A DNA stretch of 64,000 bases from Cricetomys ansorgei (taxonomy: Eukaryota > Chordata > Mammalia > Rodentia > Nesomyidae): the NCBI GenBank assembly GCA_026225945.1, contig JAMJFZ010000199.1:65822501-65886500 (forward strand). The letters are read 5' to 3'. Below are positions 22,433-34,204 of the stretch, piece after piece; within the stretch, counting starts at the first letter, position 1; every line of letters begins with the position of its first letter. A model generated the notes under the pieces. That model did no database searches. It was not told where the DNA came from and was given only the letters and a program-made list of their open reading frames with translations. Position numbers and translations under genes: made by a program.

Positions 22433-22612
22433 GAGAGCACAACAGGTAGAACCGGGTTGTAACCTCCAATGCGTGCCTCCCGGAGACTCACCCCTACAGG
22501 TAGGCCCACATCCTAAAGGTTCTGCCACCTTCAAAAACAGCACCATCAACTGTTTAGCAAGTATTCAAACACATGAAACTGTGAGGAACATTTTCCTTCC
22601 AAACCTCTGCAA
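22190..22612 (-). mobile_element. MaLR-type LTR, antisense, with expanded GA tract
   Basis: TTGACACTTCTGTGACCAAC (3' end of LTR in reverse), ATTTTGGCTCATAGTTTGGC, then a GA tract followed by AGAGCACAACAGGTAGAACC, TAAAGGTTCTGCCACCTTC, ACAGCACCATCAACTG and AAGTATTCAAACACATGAAA at the 5' end. The order matches the rodent LTR family with 'cctcctaaaggttccacaacctcccaaacagcgccacc'. The microsatellite expanded from the natural GAGAGAG of this LTR. Confidence 0.7.
22345..22430. repeat. (GA)n / (GGGA)n microsatellite
   Basis: GAGA units, then four or five GGAG units, then about 24 GA units. Produces spurious Arg/Glu and Ser/Leu/Pro open frames on opposite strands. Confidence 0.98.
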
Positions 22613-23559
22613 GTGGTTGTGAGAATATAAATTCAAATGAATATTCCTTTTTACATTTTCTCATCCTGTGCGGCTGAAGTTACTGGTAAGAGAGGATAAC
22701 GCGCCTCACTCTGTGAGTCAGGTGCTTCATTCAAAGGCTGTAGTCACTGTACCACATTCCATTTAATAATTTGCTGCTGAGGTTACACTAAATGGCATCA
22801 CAGGAGCTTCAAATCCATTAAGAGACAATTTTATCACTCCACATGAGGGTAAATTGGGATAGCCATGGCATTACCTTTATACACTGAGCTCAGAGCTCCT
22901 CCTCGCATCCATTTCATACAATTAATCCAGAAAGCTACTGTGTTCATTATACAAATGGGTGAACTAGCCTTCAAGATGAGTAGGAACATGTCAGAGAGGA
23001 TGTAACTGCCTGAAGGGAATCTCAGTGGCCTTCATTTCTGCCTCTGCTTCCTTTCAGATGTCTCAGGATGTCTTTCTATGATATCTGCACATTGCTTAGA
23101 CAAAGCTGAACCAATAAAATGCAAATATTTCTTAAGATGACTCTACACTAAAATCTTTAGTTCTTAGCATAAGACACAAGGATAAGAATAAAAGATACCT
23201 CATAATATTTATTCTGTTTGAACAGGAATAGAAGAACTGGAAATATTTTCTGTAGAAAAACACATGTACAAGCCAAGAAGAGTTGCTCAACATAAAGCAA
23301 GAAATTTATGAAAAATGAACACTTCCCTGTCTCCTTTCTTATCATTCAGAAGAATGTAGTTTAATCTAGTGTCCTGTTCTGACAGTCAAGATAGCTGAAG
23401 CTTGAGCCTACTGCTGTGTGTAAGATAATACTGATAGGAAGTTAGAAAATCTCAAGACAGGTACTAGATTATCTCCTGTTCATTCCAAATTTACCTCGCT
23501 GACTTATTAATGAGATTGAAACTCACATAGAAACCTATCCAGTTACCAGAGCTGGCTCC
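22613..23559. other. Unassigned low-copy DNA, possible conserved noncoding element
   Basis: 22660-22870 contains non-repetitive sequence with unusual CpGs for the area (GATAACGCGCCTC near 22696) and AT-rich cores such as CATTTAATAATTTGC. Nothing coding. The rest of the interval is unassigned. Confidence 0.4.
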
Positions 23560-24000
23560 TCTGTGCTCTGACGTCATCTCTCTTCACTTTTCCCTCCTCA
23601 TGGGTGTCTGGACTCCTCAATATCACTACTGGGTCTGTAAAGTTTACATTTCATTTTTCTTGAAAATATTTATACTTTCTGGTTTCCGCTTACTGAGAAA
23701 CTCTTCCACAAGATCTTTATGTCTTTCGCAGTCTCAAGGCTCAGTCAACTACAGCCTTAATTTAAACCGCTCTCTCTACCTCATTTAAAATCACTTCTTC
23801 CATTTGGATTTTGGTTTCCATGTTGCACACTTATGTCCCTTCTAATCATTCAACATCCGTCTATCTTTCTTTTTAGATGTCACCAAAGGAGAGCAAGTAC
23901 ATTGTATATCCTACTCACATGGTATCTTCAGTACTTAAATTGGACCCTGGAGTACACTAAACGTCAAATAAATGTTTACACAGTGAATGCAAAGCATATG
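23560..24000 (+). mobile_element. L2 LINE 3' end
   Basis: Pyrimidine-rich L2 3' region with the typical ending: GAGAGCAAGTACATTGTATA, CAGTACTTAAATTGGACCCT, then CAAATAAATGTTTACACAGTG (consensus 'ctcaataaatgtttgttgaatga'). The short open frames here are L2 translation products or chance. Confidence 0.6.
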
Positions 24001-26464
24001 ATCATGGCTTTAGAAGAAAGAAAGGCAAGGTATTCTGTGTAAAAGGAGAAATAATAAAATTATGTGGTGCTTCAGGGTAAAAAAAAAAGATTGATGAACA
24101 TAATTCTGGAGAGATAATTTAATACACAAAAGAAATAATTTATAAAATATCACATACATGTGTTCTTCCTGCTGGAACCCAACAACATACAGGGTATTTG
24201 ATTCAGAGCCTTTCATGAATCTTGATGCTAGGTTTCCAGGTACTGCTGCCCAAACTGGCATTTAGCTTTGCCTTGAGCAGGTATTCAGAGTTCTTTGAAG
24301 CTGTAATTTTGGTGGTTCATTTCATTGCCATGCTGTCATTTCATTTGGTAGGATGTGATTCAAGGTGATGCTATGAGGTATTTTATGTTCAGAAACAAAG
24401 ATGCTTCAGAACATGAATGCTGCCTCATGTCCTAGAGTAATAAAAGCTAGTATGGTGCAAATTCCCAAAATACATGTTTACATAAATATGGGCCAACAAT
24501 TGATCCTGCAAGAAAAGAGTATAATACGGTCACCTCCTTGTGAAGTGACCAGATCTCTTGAAGGCACCATGTCATGTGAGAGCCAAAAATTTGCTTTTCT
24601 TCCTATTAGGTTAGACAATCAATATTGATAATACCAAATCAGCCTTAGTAAGTAGACATATATGGAGTTGATCCCATAGGGGATCCTCCATTTCTTCAAT
24701 TGTAGTTACCACATTTTAGTGTCCATTATGAATATTGTGATAGCGCTATGGTATGGGAAACACCAACACAAATGACTCTTCTATTCATTTGGGTAATTAG
24801 TGTCACTTCACTGGTGCATGCTATCTGGTTGGATTATGCTAGATTTCCAAAGAAGACTTCGTTACCTATCATAGTGTGTTATGCTATCCATTCTCAATAC
24901 ACTTCTTTAGCTTGCAGTAGATGAAGGAAATGTTTGGATGATTCCTTATTTTCATTTGGTTTCAATAGAACTCTGGCATGAATCTGCTTTCCATTAATTT
25001 TGCTTGGACTTCTATGCTGTACTAACAAATTCATAAAATATGTGTGAGACTTTTCCTCCCTCTAGGTTTAAATTGTGCTCCTCCTCTATGAAGCCATAAC
25101 ATGAAGTGAAAAATTCATGTTATTTTCAGTGTGGAGATATTATGTGAATTTGTACTTATTTTCATACAGTTTGCTTAAGTTCTGTGGCACACTTATACTC
25201 AATTCTGGATAATACACCTTCAATTTTATATGGAGAGTCGTTAGGCTTGCTCAGATTTATGTATTAATGTATCTGGCAAAAATAAATTCAAGAGGAAGAG
25301 TGTTTTTGGCACACTGTCATATGTGTCTTATGGTCATATAGAGTTCATATAGAGTTTTCACAGCTTATATTTGTTTGCTGCAGGTGGCTTGTATCTATTC
25401 CTCAAATATAGGGGCTTGTGTTATATTCATTTCCCAGTAGATTTTTGCCAAATCATTCCCATGGCCATTCTCTCACCACAAATATCTCTAATAACCATGC
25501 CAGATCATCAAACCTAAACAACAATGCTTCTTATCTAACATCCTGGATGTGTTTAAACCTGGCCACCTATATGCCACGTAAAGATGAACCAAAGCAGTAT
25601 ACCTATGTGGCAATGTTTGTCTCCAAATACAAAGCGTCCAACCAGCAGGAAGGTGCTTTCCTACATGGAAATAGGTCTGAGACATATTAATTTACCTCTT
25701 TTATTGGAGACTATGCTTGAAAAAGTGTGAGTTGATAATTTTATCACTATTTAATCTCTAAGATCATGAATGTGAGCAACTTGTAAATCTTTTAGAGATT
25801 GTTTTACCATACCACTCTACACAGCATGCATCTTTACCCATGGTTCCAACTGGTTAGACATCATTTTCACATGTAACTTAATCAACATAGTACCATCATT
25901 GTAACTGGTCTATGTCATACTAGATCATACTTTGAAAGTATAATTAAGTTCAGACTTTTCAATGACAGATAATAGAAAATTCATATAGTTTTAAAACAAA
26001 ATTCTGTGTTCATATTCTGATATGCATATTGGAATTTTATGTGACTTGAATTCAAATATATTTCTCATTTTTCTGGTGAATATAGAACAAAACAACATAT
26101 AGAAGTCATATACCATTCACTTGAAGATATGACAAAATTATCTATCAAGTAGACTATGTTAGGTATGGTGGCTCCAGTTGGCCTTTCTATTTGGTTGTGG
26201 GCTACAATAATTCTCTAAATTCTTCCAGTTCCCACGTTTTTCATGGAGTCACTTAAGGGAAGCTACCATGCTTACTGTTTCCTCTTATACCCTTTCAATC
26301 TTTTAAATGTTCAGATCTTTACTTTAGGATATAGGGCTTTTTTTAATTTACTGTCTTAGTTGTAAGAAACAATTGTTGATAGTTTCAGAGTTTTCAGTTA
26401 AGCCAGCATTACTATATAATATTATTTAACTCTATAGAACAGTGTATAAAAAGTGGAAATTGTG
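24001..26464. other. Unassigned sequence
   Basis: About 2.4 kb with no gene and no repeat I can name. Open frames at 25418-25690 (plus) and 25488-25685 (minus) overlap and are not recognised. AT-rich throughout. Confidence 0.5.
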
Positions 26465-26560
26465 GATGGGGTCTACTGTTAAGTCTCGTCTAGATGATAG
26501 ACAAGTCTAGAAAGCATGAGACTCCAGTTTTATTTCCCAGCACTGAAAACCAACACCCCC
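26465..26560 (+). mobile_element. ID-like SINE fragment
   Basis: GATGATAGACAAGTCTAGAA AGCATGAGACTCC ... TTTCCCAGCACTGAAAACC resembles the tRNA-Ala-derived ID head ('agagcgcttgcctagcatgc ... gggttcgatccccagcactg') followed by an A/C-rich tail. Weak but ordered. Confidence 0.45.
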
Positions 26561-27877
26561 TCCACACATACAATGTAACAACAACCAAACAAATATGTAC
26601 ATTGTATCTAAAGCCCAAATCCCAAAGCATCTTCTTCAAGTATATGTGTCACAAAATGCTCACTGGGTTTTCATTGATTCTATGGACCACTGTAAGCTAC
26701 AAACTGACAGGATTCTAAGACATCATCTACTGCCATCAGGATGTCCCTCTAACAAAGGAATCATTGTGGAAATCAACAAACCTAAGCTTTAGAACACAAC
26801 TATCTAGCCACAAATGGAGATAGGAATTGCTGTTTAGACATTCGGTGGGTGTTGTTAACATCTCTAAAATACCGACTTTCAAGGAATAGGTACTATTTCC
26901 TCTTTATGCCTCTCTCATATGCCTAGCTTGATATTATTTCTAGTTATTTCCTTCTTATATACCTTTAGGTTCATCAATAGAATTTTTAATGAGTATACTA
27001 CAATCTGTCCTCATCTTTCATGAAAGTAATGCCCAGTATCAGCTAGTGCTTCTTGTCCTAAGGTTTTATCTGACTATCTGCTACCTTGAGTTACTGTGTA
27101 CACCTGTGCATGAAGACAGTAGTATTTGGGGGCAATTTGATGATATGTTTGTATCTGTACTTCCTCTTATTATTATTACCATTACTGCAATTTTGCAACT
27201 ATTAATATAGATATATCTTACCTTTTGTTGTATTCATTTGTTTATACATCCATCAGGAAAAATGCTAAACCATAGGAATAGAGATCATACCAAAGTTGCT
27301 CAATACTGGGAAATAGGAAACTCTTGACAAGAAATTGACAGCACAAAGACATTATGCAAGATGATGTCACTGTTCTGTATCTTGCTGCTTTATTTCTTCT
27401 TCCTTTTTAAAGCAAATAACTAAAAATGATAAACTTCTGCATAATAACAGAATTGTGTCATTTCTCTAGCTTTATGTTAACCAATAATGAAGATACACTT
27501 CAAATAAATGGAAAATGCTCAAATTTCATTTCCAAAGCTAACTGAAAGGTGGTTCCCACAGCAGACAGGCTGGCTGTGGGGTTAATTACTGTGGTTTCCC
27601 TGTTATTCTGCTATTTCTTTTCCCAATTTGATGCCTTTTCTTTCTGTCTGTCTCCATGTCTGCTTGCCGGAAGCCTATGGTCTGGGCATTGTGCCCAGTT
27701 TGATTTAATTTTGGTTTCCTACTTATGCAGCATCCTCGCTGTGGTTTGGAGATGACATTTCACAAATTGTGTTTGGGCATTTTTGTTTATTTATGGTGGA
27801 AAAAATACAGCAAGCTTGTGCCTAACTAGTTTGGATAATAATGTTTAAAATAGAATAAATAAAACTAATAGCAAATG

Positions 27878-27879
<2 letters not shown>
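26561..27879. other. Unassigned sequence
   Basis: No gene or named repeat. Short hydrophobic open frames (26989-27210; 27549-27755) reflect T-rich sequence. Confidence 0.5.

Positions 27880-27922
<43 letters not shown>
27880..27922. repeat. (AT)21 microsatellite
   Basis: Uninterrupted AT dinucleotide tract of about 43 bases. Confidence 0.98.
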
Positions 27923-27925
<3 letters not shown>

Positions 27926-28329
27926 TATAGAGGATAAGTATGTATGTTTGCATACATTCAAATAGAGCAGTATATTTTTAAAAATGGAAGAAAGCTCTTA
28001 TTTTTTTTTATTTTAAATCTATTCCTGAATTAACTGGGTAAAATAGACAAGAGGACAGAATAAAGGCATGTGTGGATCAGAAAATATTACTTAAATACAT
28101 CATATCATTGGGCTGCAGAATGATCAGGCATCTCAATATCTAGAACCAAGAACTCGGCTGAGTCCCAACCAAATTCTCAGGTTTCTGAGAGCAAACTCAA
28201 CAGGCAAGAAAGAAAGTGGTCCAACTGGACTTCTGTTTTGATTCCTTTATGTTCTACAGAACTTTTTGATTTGTGAGTGACATCCGTGATGAATTCCATG
28301 GTGTTTATGCTCACTTTGATCCATTAACC
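27923..28329. other. Unassigned sequence
   Basis: No gene or named repeat seen. Confidence 0.5.
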
Positions 28330-28465
28330 CATGTAATCTCTTACAATCATTGCATACATAATCTCTTACACACATAAACTCTTACAAACATAATGTCTCT
28401 TACATAATGTACATAAATCTCTTATGTAGCATACATAATCTCTTGCAAATGTGTTCTCTTACGCA
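28330..28465. repeat. Degenerate minisatellite, unit around ATAATCTCTTACA
   Basis: Seven imperfect copies of a motif close to ATAATCTCTTACA (starting near 28334, 28358, 28375, 28390, 28414, 28433 and 28453), spaced irregularly by about 15-25 bases with ACATA-type spacers. Copies differ by substitutions and small indels, so this is an old tandem array and not a CRISPR. Confidence 0.8.
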
Positions 28466-29539
28466 CCTTCTCTTGTGATCCAAGCTAATGTTGCTTCAGA
28501 TGGAAACCCTCTTCTTTACTCACACTTCACATTTTCTTTGAGTAACATCAGATCTGTAATCTCCCAAGGTAGAGATGAGAAGGTAGATGGTGAGAATAGA
28601 AAGAAGATGTGTCATTTAGAAGGTGTATGTTTTATAGGGGTACTTGTCAATAATCGTTCCTACTTACTATGTTTTTAGAACCCATTGAAGCTTCCTGAAT
28701 ATTTTTTCCCAGAGAACTTCTTGTTCACCCCTCAGTGTGGACAAATCTTCCCTCTTCACTTTGAGTATTTCCAAATTGTGTCTTCTAACACCACTGCCTT
28801 CAAACAAAAGTTTCTAGCCTTGAACCAGGTAGCAATTGTTGAATCTCTTTTCTCTAAAGGGACATGTACCCATTTGGCTCATTACTTCTTGAAAGTTCCA
28901 TATTTAGTTTAAGGTGAAAGATCAGAATTCTCTCTACTTCCCATAGTGAGCAAGAGTTGCCTGCTTCCCTGCACCCCAAAGAAAAGCAGTACCTGGCCTT
29001 CAGTCCTCTACATCTTTTGATAATATCTAAGATAACCGTCTGGCTGTTCCATTTGCAAGACAAGCATGGCAATGATAAATAGAGAATCTGTCCTCTTTCT
29101 ATCACTTGTGACTTCTGAATGTCTAAGTCTGCAGGTGCAGATACATTTTGTGTCCCACTATGAACAGACCCATAGCGGATCCTATAGTTGCGCATAAATG
29201 CGGCTTTCTGTCTATGTTGGTTTCATTCCTGCATTCCATCTGTGCAGATGCTTACTCCATCACTAACACAGTACCATAAGCTTGGCATACAATGTTGAAG
29301 AATATCACCTAGGATTTGCTTCCAGCACACAGATGTGGCATTTTCTGTCTAGAAAACAATAGTCTGTTCCCTTACCAAGGGATAGTTTAACATGTAACAT
29401 GTTAAGTAAACATGTTAGGTATTTAACATGTAAAGTAAAAGACATAAGATTTCTGAACTCTCTCATTGTTGAAACTTCTGTCAATCATAACTAGAAAGTC
29501 TGAAACCATATTTAATTTTTACTTTTCTTCAATAAAATG
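28466..29539. other. Unassigned sequence with a palindrome cluster
   Basis: No gene recognised. 28854-29195 (minus, 113 codons) is open but unrecognised and overlaps no known family. 29387-29405 is a perfect palindrome followed by two further ACATGT motifs. Confidence 0.45.
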
Positions 29540-29640
29540 AAAAAAATAGCCTTGGATTTGGTTGTAAAGATTAAATGAGATATCATATGCTTAGGATAAT
29601 ATAAACAGTAGTTGCTTAGTAAATTTGCAAGAGTTTACAA
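29540..29640 (+). mobile_element. MIR SINE 3' part
   Basis: GTAAAGATTAAATGAGATATC, then TAGGATAATATAAACAGTAG TTGCTTAGTAAAT, matching MIR 'gaggattaaatgagataatgcatgtaaagcgcttag...'. Confidence 0.6.
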
Positions 29641-31119
29641 ATATATGAACAAATGCTGAGACTTAACCCTTTGGAGACAGATGTTCATGGGAGATGGTTG
29701 TCTCATCAGGAACTTGTGAGCATGTCTGAGTAGAGTACTGAATTTAGCACTGGAATATTGGGGAGTGAGAGAATAGATGGAGATGAATAAAGACACCCAT
29801 GGTGAAGTGGAGAAGACAAAGCAAAAGCAGGCATGGTCTCCTGGTGGCCTCTTGATATACCTCAGCACAATTGTGCTTCATGTTACATACTGTTAAACCA
29901 ATCCAAAATGAGATAACAGCATTCTACATGAATGGTAACAAAAATAAGTTTTGAGTATATAGATGTCTAGAGCTGGTGTAGGGAAGACAAGCTTCCTTAA
30001 TGTGTAATGCAGAGAACCTTAAATTGATCAATTTTTGTGAAAGGCATTTAGAAAAGCTATGAATAGCAAGAAAATGTATCCTCAGTACACACAGTACTTC
30101 CATAATCTTGTAAATATGGTTTCTAGTTATTTTGGCAAATGAAGATACTTAGAGATGTTTATTTCAGTCTTGTTTCTAATATGTAAACACCAACAATGAC
30201 CCAAACATTGTACAATCAAAGTTTTTCTTTAGAGGAAGATGATTATGTATATTATGGCATATCCAAATAATGAAATATAGTTTGAGTTTTAAGAGTACTG
30301 AAGTAGGCATGTGCTCAAAAAGAAAGACTACCATAGTCTTCATTAGGTAAAAAAAAACAAGTAAAGACAGAGCTCATAGCCCAACCACATTAGCTATTGG
30401 TATCTATAAAGATCCAAATATTATGCATGTGGATGAGTGTAAGGACTGAAATATTTCTCAAAAGCGTTATGACAAAATGACCTTGATCATTTTTTGAGGA
30501 ATGGTCAGTGTCTTTTTCGCTTGTGCATAATTCAAGGTCAGTTTTTTTCCTCAACATGCATCTGCATTTTTTCTTTCCTTGTATTGCCCTGTCTGATACT
30601 TTTTTATCTATTTTATTTTATTTTTTTATTTAAATCCCTAATGCAATGCAAATGCTCCAAGAATATAGTACTGATAGGAATAATAATGATGGGAACATTC
30701 AGATGCACCTGTTCTACTTCAGCTTCCCATCTCTAGATTTTCTTTGAGTGGTGAGACTAAAGTTCCCCCACCCCTACTGCCATGCACTCAATCATCTTCT
30801 CGATTTTGCCTTGTTGACAATTCATTTTGGTTGGAGATTAGCTTTAGAAATTGCTGCTTTTACTTCTGAAAGCACTTTTCACTTTGGCTGGGTGTCATTT
30901 CCTGGGGTATGTAGTAATACCCAGGTTCCATTTCTGCTCATATTACTATGAGTTAGAGGGATGTATTTCTTTTTAGGAGTCTCATCTGACCATAGGGATA
31001 TGATTTCTGGCTTGAGATGCAGCAAGATTTCCATGTCAGTCTCTGGACTATTGCTACTGCAAGACTGGCCTTCCTGGCCTTCCTGACCTTCACTTCATGG
31101 CTTATAGAGAAAAGATTTG
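29641..31119. other. Unassigned sequence
   Basis: No gene or clear repeat. AT-rich. Confidence 0.5.
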
Positions 31120-31310
31120 GAGGTGCCCTAACCTGTCATTAGTCTCCTTCCTCCAATGCTGTGTTCTTTTCCTGTATTCATCCTGCCTTGTGCCCCACTC
31201 CAGGTCTCTTCTTGCCCCAGATCCGTCTCTAGCTATAGCATTACACATCACCCTAATTCTGCTCATTATTAAAACCTTTCTGGTTAGGATTACAGATTCT
31301 TTCAAGTGAA
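31120..31310 (+). mobile_element. L2 LINE fragment
   Basis: CATTAGTCTCCTTCCTCCAA, ATTCATCCTGCCTTGTGCCC and CTCATTATTAAAACCTTTCT follow the L2 order 'ctggtctccctgcctccagtc ... ccatcctgcacactgctgcc ... ctgcttaaaaccctccagtgg'. The open frames on both strands here are by-products. Confidence 0.6.
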
Positions 31311-31544
31311 CTGACCCCAAAGAATAGCTCTACATTGCAAACCCTTCTCTTCAAGAGAATTCCATTTACTGGAACTGTCCCTGTAAAATTACCTGTCAGC
31401 TACCTGTCAATTGGTTTACTCTGTAACTATCTTTACCTATCTTGGGAAATTCTATTTCTGTTTAGTAGTTTTTCCTCTGAGCTACACTGTTGTCACAGCA
31501 GCTGTCTTACCTGGACCTGACCCATTAAAGCAAAAGCTTGCAAA

Positions 31545-31700
31545 ATTGAATGCATTAGGAGTCACCCAGGGATCTTGTTAAAATGCAGATTCGGATTTTA
31601 GGATATGTCTAGGTGGGGCTCAGGAATCACTAGCATTTTAACAAGCTCCCAGGTGATGCCGTTCCTCCTACAGCCCCATCATCCACATTTTAAAACCAAA
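31545..31700 (+). mobile_element. MER5-type hAT (Charlie) element
   Basis: GAGTCACCCAGGGATCTTGTTAAAATGCAG-type start (I see GTCACCCAGGGATCTTG and TTAAAATGCAGATTC), GGTGGGGCTCAGGAATCACT, CATTTTAACAAGCTCCCAGG and TGATGCC. This is the familiar 'tcacctggggagctttttaaaa ... caggtgattctaatg' pattern of a small nonautonomous hAT transposon. Confidence 0.8.
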
Positions 31701-31974
31701 ACACTAAAGCACCTGACTCCTGTTCTTTATCAGCATCCTGCATACTCATAATTGGTCCACTGACCCATCTGACCAGAGCTGACAAGTGGATAAAAACACC
31801 TAGTAGATGACTCAGTTGGAATTAAGACAGAGGATGTTTGGGCTTTAGTATCCACATTAAGTAGATACTCCCTTTTCAGGTTTTGCACAGTAAGTATACA
31901 TCATACTAACCAAGTATTTACATGCCAAGTACATACCAATATCAAAACAAATTCCATTTATGCTTTATTATATA
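31701..31974. other. Unassigned short interval
   Basis: No feature recognised. Confidence 0.4.
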
Positions 31975-32085
31975 AAAGTGAATCTCACAAATATACGAGT
32001 CCAGTGGGTGCTATGACCTGAATTTGCAGTTGAGGACCTTGAGGTTAGTTAAGCAGCTGTAGGTTTTACAGAAAGTAATGTGGTT
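31975..32085 (-). mobile_element. MIR SINE fragment
   Basis: GGTGCTATGACCTGAATTTGCAGTTGAGGACC: I read GAATTTGCAGTTGAGGACCT as the antisense MIR 'cattttacagatgaggaaac', then TGAGGTTAGTTAAGCAGCTG. Confidence 0.5.
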
Positions 32086-32275
32086 GAAATCACATCATCA
32101 TAAGATTATTTTTTTTTGCTATGTTGTTAAACTATGAATTTAATATTGCTTTTATAATTTATTGTGCTAAATAAGCAGATGTGGTGAGAATATAAATTAA
32201 TTGTATGACTGCAAAAATGAATATTCACTAGTGTTTTAGTGTTATTTGTTGGTCTGCAATGATACATAAATGTCA

Positions 32276-32740
32276 TGGTTAATATTGATTGCCACTTTGA
32301 TTAGATTAAGAAACACCTAGGAGGTTAGTAATTTACACTTCCCTTTCCCACTCTGTATGTGTGTGTGGGGAGAAACAGAGTGAGGGAAGAGAGGAGGGAG
32401 GGAGATGGAGGATGGAGAGAGAGGAGGGACAGTTTAGGTATTTCTAGTAATAGTAATTAGGTCACTAGATTTATGGCCTAGTCAATGATTAATTAATTAA
32501 TGGACTCATAGTATAATGGTACCTTGGGAGGAAGAGGAACAGTTGGAGTAAGTTATGTAAGTTCAGTAACTTACTGCAGACCTGTCTCTGGGGATCGTTT
32601 TCTCTGGCTCTTTCCTACTCTCCCTCTGTCAGCTTCATATCTGCCACTATGTCAGACACTCTGCTGCTCCATTCCATTTCCACTATAACGGACTGACCCT
32701 TCCTTTCTCTCTAGTGTGGTCATGTCTGGGATAAAACAAA
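32276..32740 (+). mobile_element. MaLR-type LTR, sense
   Basis: Starts TGGTTAATATTGATTGCCAC (typical MaLR LTR 5' end), then GATTAAGAAACACCTAGGAG, TAATTAGGTCACTAGATTTA, ATTAATGGACTCATAGTATA, ATGGTACCTTGGGAGGAAG, and a CT-rich segment GGCTCTTTCCTACTCTCCCT. The polyadenylation end is poorly preserved. A G/A-rich patch sits at 32359-32430. No internal retroviral region follows, so it is probably a solo LTR. Confidence 0.75.
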
Positions 32741-33644
32741 CACAAAATTATATTTAAAAACTGTTTATTGAAGTAAAATTGCATCATCAGAGCATCAGTG
32801 TACAATCATTATATTGTATGTGTGTGTGTTTGTGTGTGTCAAATATATATATATTATTTAAGATTTAAATTCTAGTCTCAAATTAACTTTTTCCAAGGAT
32901 AGACATTAGCATCTTTATTTGTTTCAAAGACAGGTATTCTGCTGGAACAATCACTTTTAAACCTACTGAAATAACTAAGGATACTTATAAATCTAAATCC
33001 TGTCTGACCCCGGGAAAATCTGATTCAAAAGTCTACATTACATTCTAGGAATCTGAAATTCAAAATGCTCCAGGAGTGATTTAATTGTACACTTTAGCAG
33101 GAAATGCCCTATATAAATGACCTATAAGCTATTCTTTATTACTTTGAGAAAGAGCTCTCATGCTAATTGCCAGTAAAGCATGTTCTAGCTTTTGGAATGG
33201 AAGGAGAAGCAGTAGCAGCAGGTGGTGCTGGGAAAACCTGTTTCTATCTGAAATCTTCTTCACTCACAGCGAGTGTTTAGTGTGACTGCTGCCTCTCCTA
33301 GAGCAATCTCAACTTGTGATGCACTGTTGGTCAGGTGATAGGTGGCTTAATTAGTAGGAGTCAAGGCACAGCTGCTAGCATTCTGGGGCTCCAGGAGGCT
33401 GTGTAGCATCTGTTATGACTTCAGGAAAGCTGGAGGGCTGGATACTGTGGGAAGTAGTTGTTTCCATGGTGTGTATTTATGCTGATGCAATTGTCTGTAC
33501 ACAAGGTGATCCCATTGATCTTTATTTGGAAAGTCTCAAAAATCATCTTTGCTTGAAGGCATGTGACAGAGTCTCAGCTGATTATAGAGCTGACACTGTA
33601 CTTGGAGGGGCACATGGTGCAGGTATCTTGCTTCAACTGTATAT

Positions 33645-33646
<2 letters not shown>
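32741..33646. other. Unassigned sequence
   Basis: A short TG repeat at 32817-32840. 33160-33420 is non-repetitive with GCAGTAGCAGCAGGTGGTGC-type sequence and could be unique DNA. No gene recognised; the frame 33415-33720 runs into a TC repeat. Confidence 0.45.

Positions 33647-33681
<35 letters not shown>
33647..33681. repeat. (TC)17 microsatellite
   Basis: Uninterrupted TC tract of about 35 bases. Confidence 0.98.
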
Positions 33682-33684
<3 letters not shown>

Positions 33685-34204
33685 CCCCTTCTCCATTATC
33701 AACAAATACTAGAAAACTGAATGAGATCCCAAGGAACTAATCCATTATAATGAACACTGGGTGTTGGCTAAGGGATATTTTTGTGACCTTTATAAATAAA
33801 TGTATTGATTTTACATGTCAACATGTTCTAAATGTATGTATTTTTAAATCTTCAAAGTAATTCTTTTTTCTTTTCTATTGTTAAATTTTGATTTCAGGAA
33901 TAAAACCAGCACCTCAATCATACTAATTAAGTGTTCTATCATTGAGTGACATTCCCAGTGTGCTTCTTTTACTCTCTGTTAAGCACTTTTTTACATTTTA
34001 TCTTATTTTTTTCTTAGTAATATATAGCGGTTGTTTGTGTTACTGGGTTTTACTTTGCTATCTCAGCATGTACAAGATACAAATTCATCAAACTGGGCTT
34101 ATTACTGCTTGGCATTTCTTCATATGTGTAGCTATTCTTGTCCAGAGATTTATAAAATGTACAAAAGCTTATTTTGATGTATAGCTTACTATTTGGTGGA
34201 GCCC
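33682..34204. other. Unassigned AT-rich sequence
   Basis: No gene or named repeat. Confidence 0.5.

Noticed and set aside
22213..22549. Overlapping frames on both strands around a GA tract
   Set aside because: They cross an antisense LTR and its expanded GA microsatellite.
28330..28465. Regularly repeated motif that could suggest a CRISPR array
   Set aside because: Units are about 13 bases, imperfect and irregularly spaced, and this is a mammalian nuclear sequence; a degenerate minisatellite explains it.
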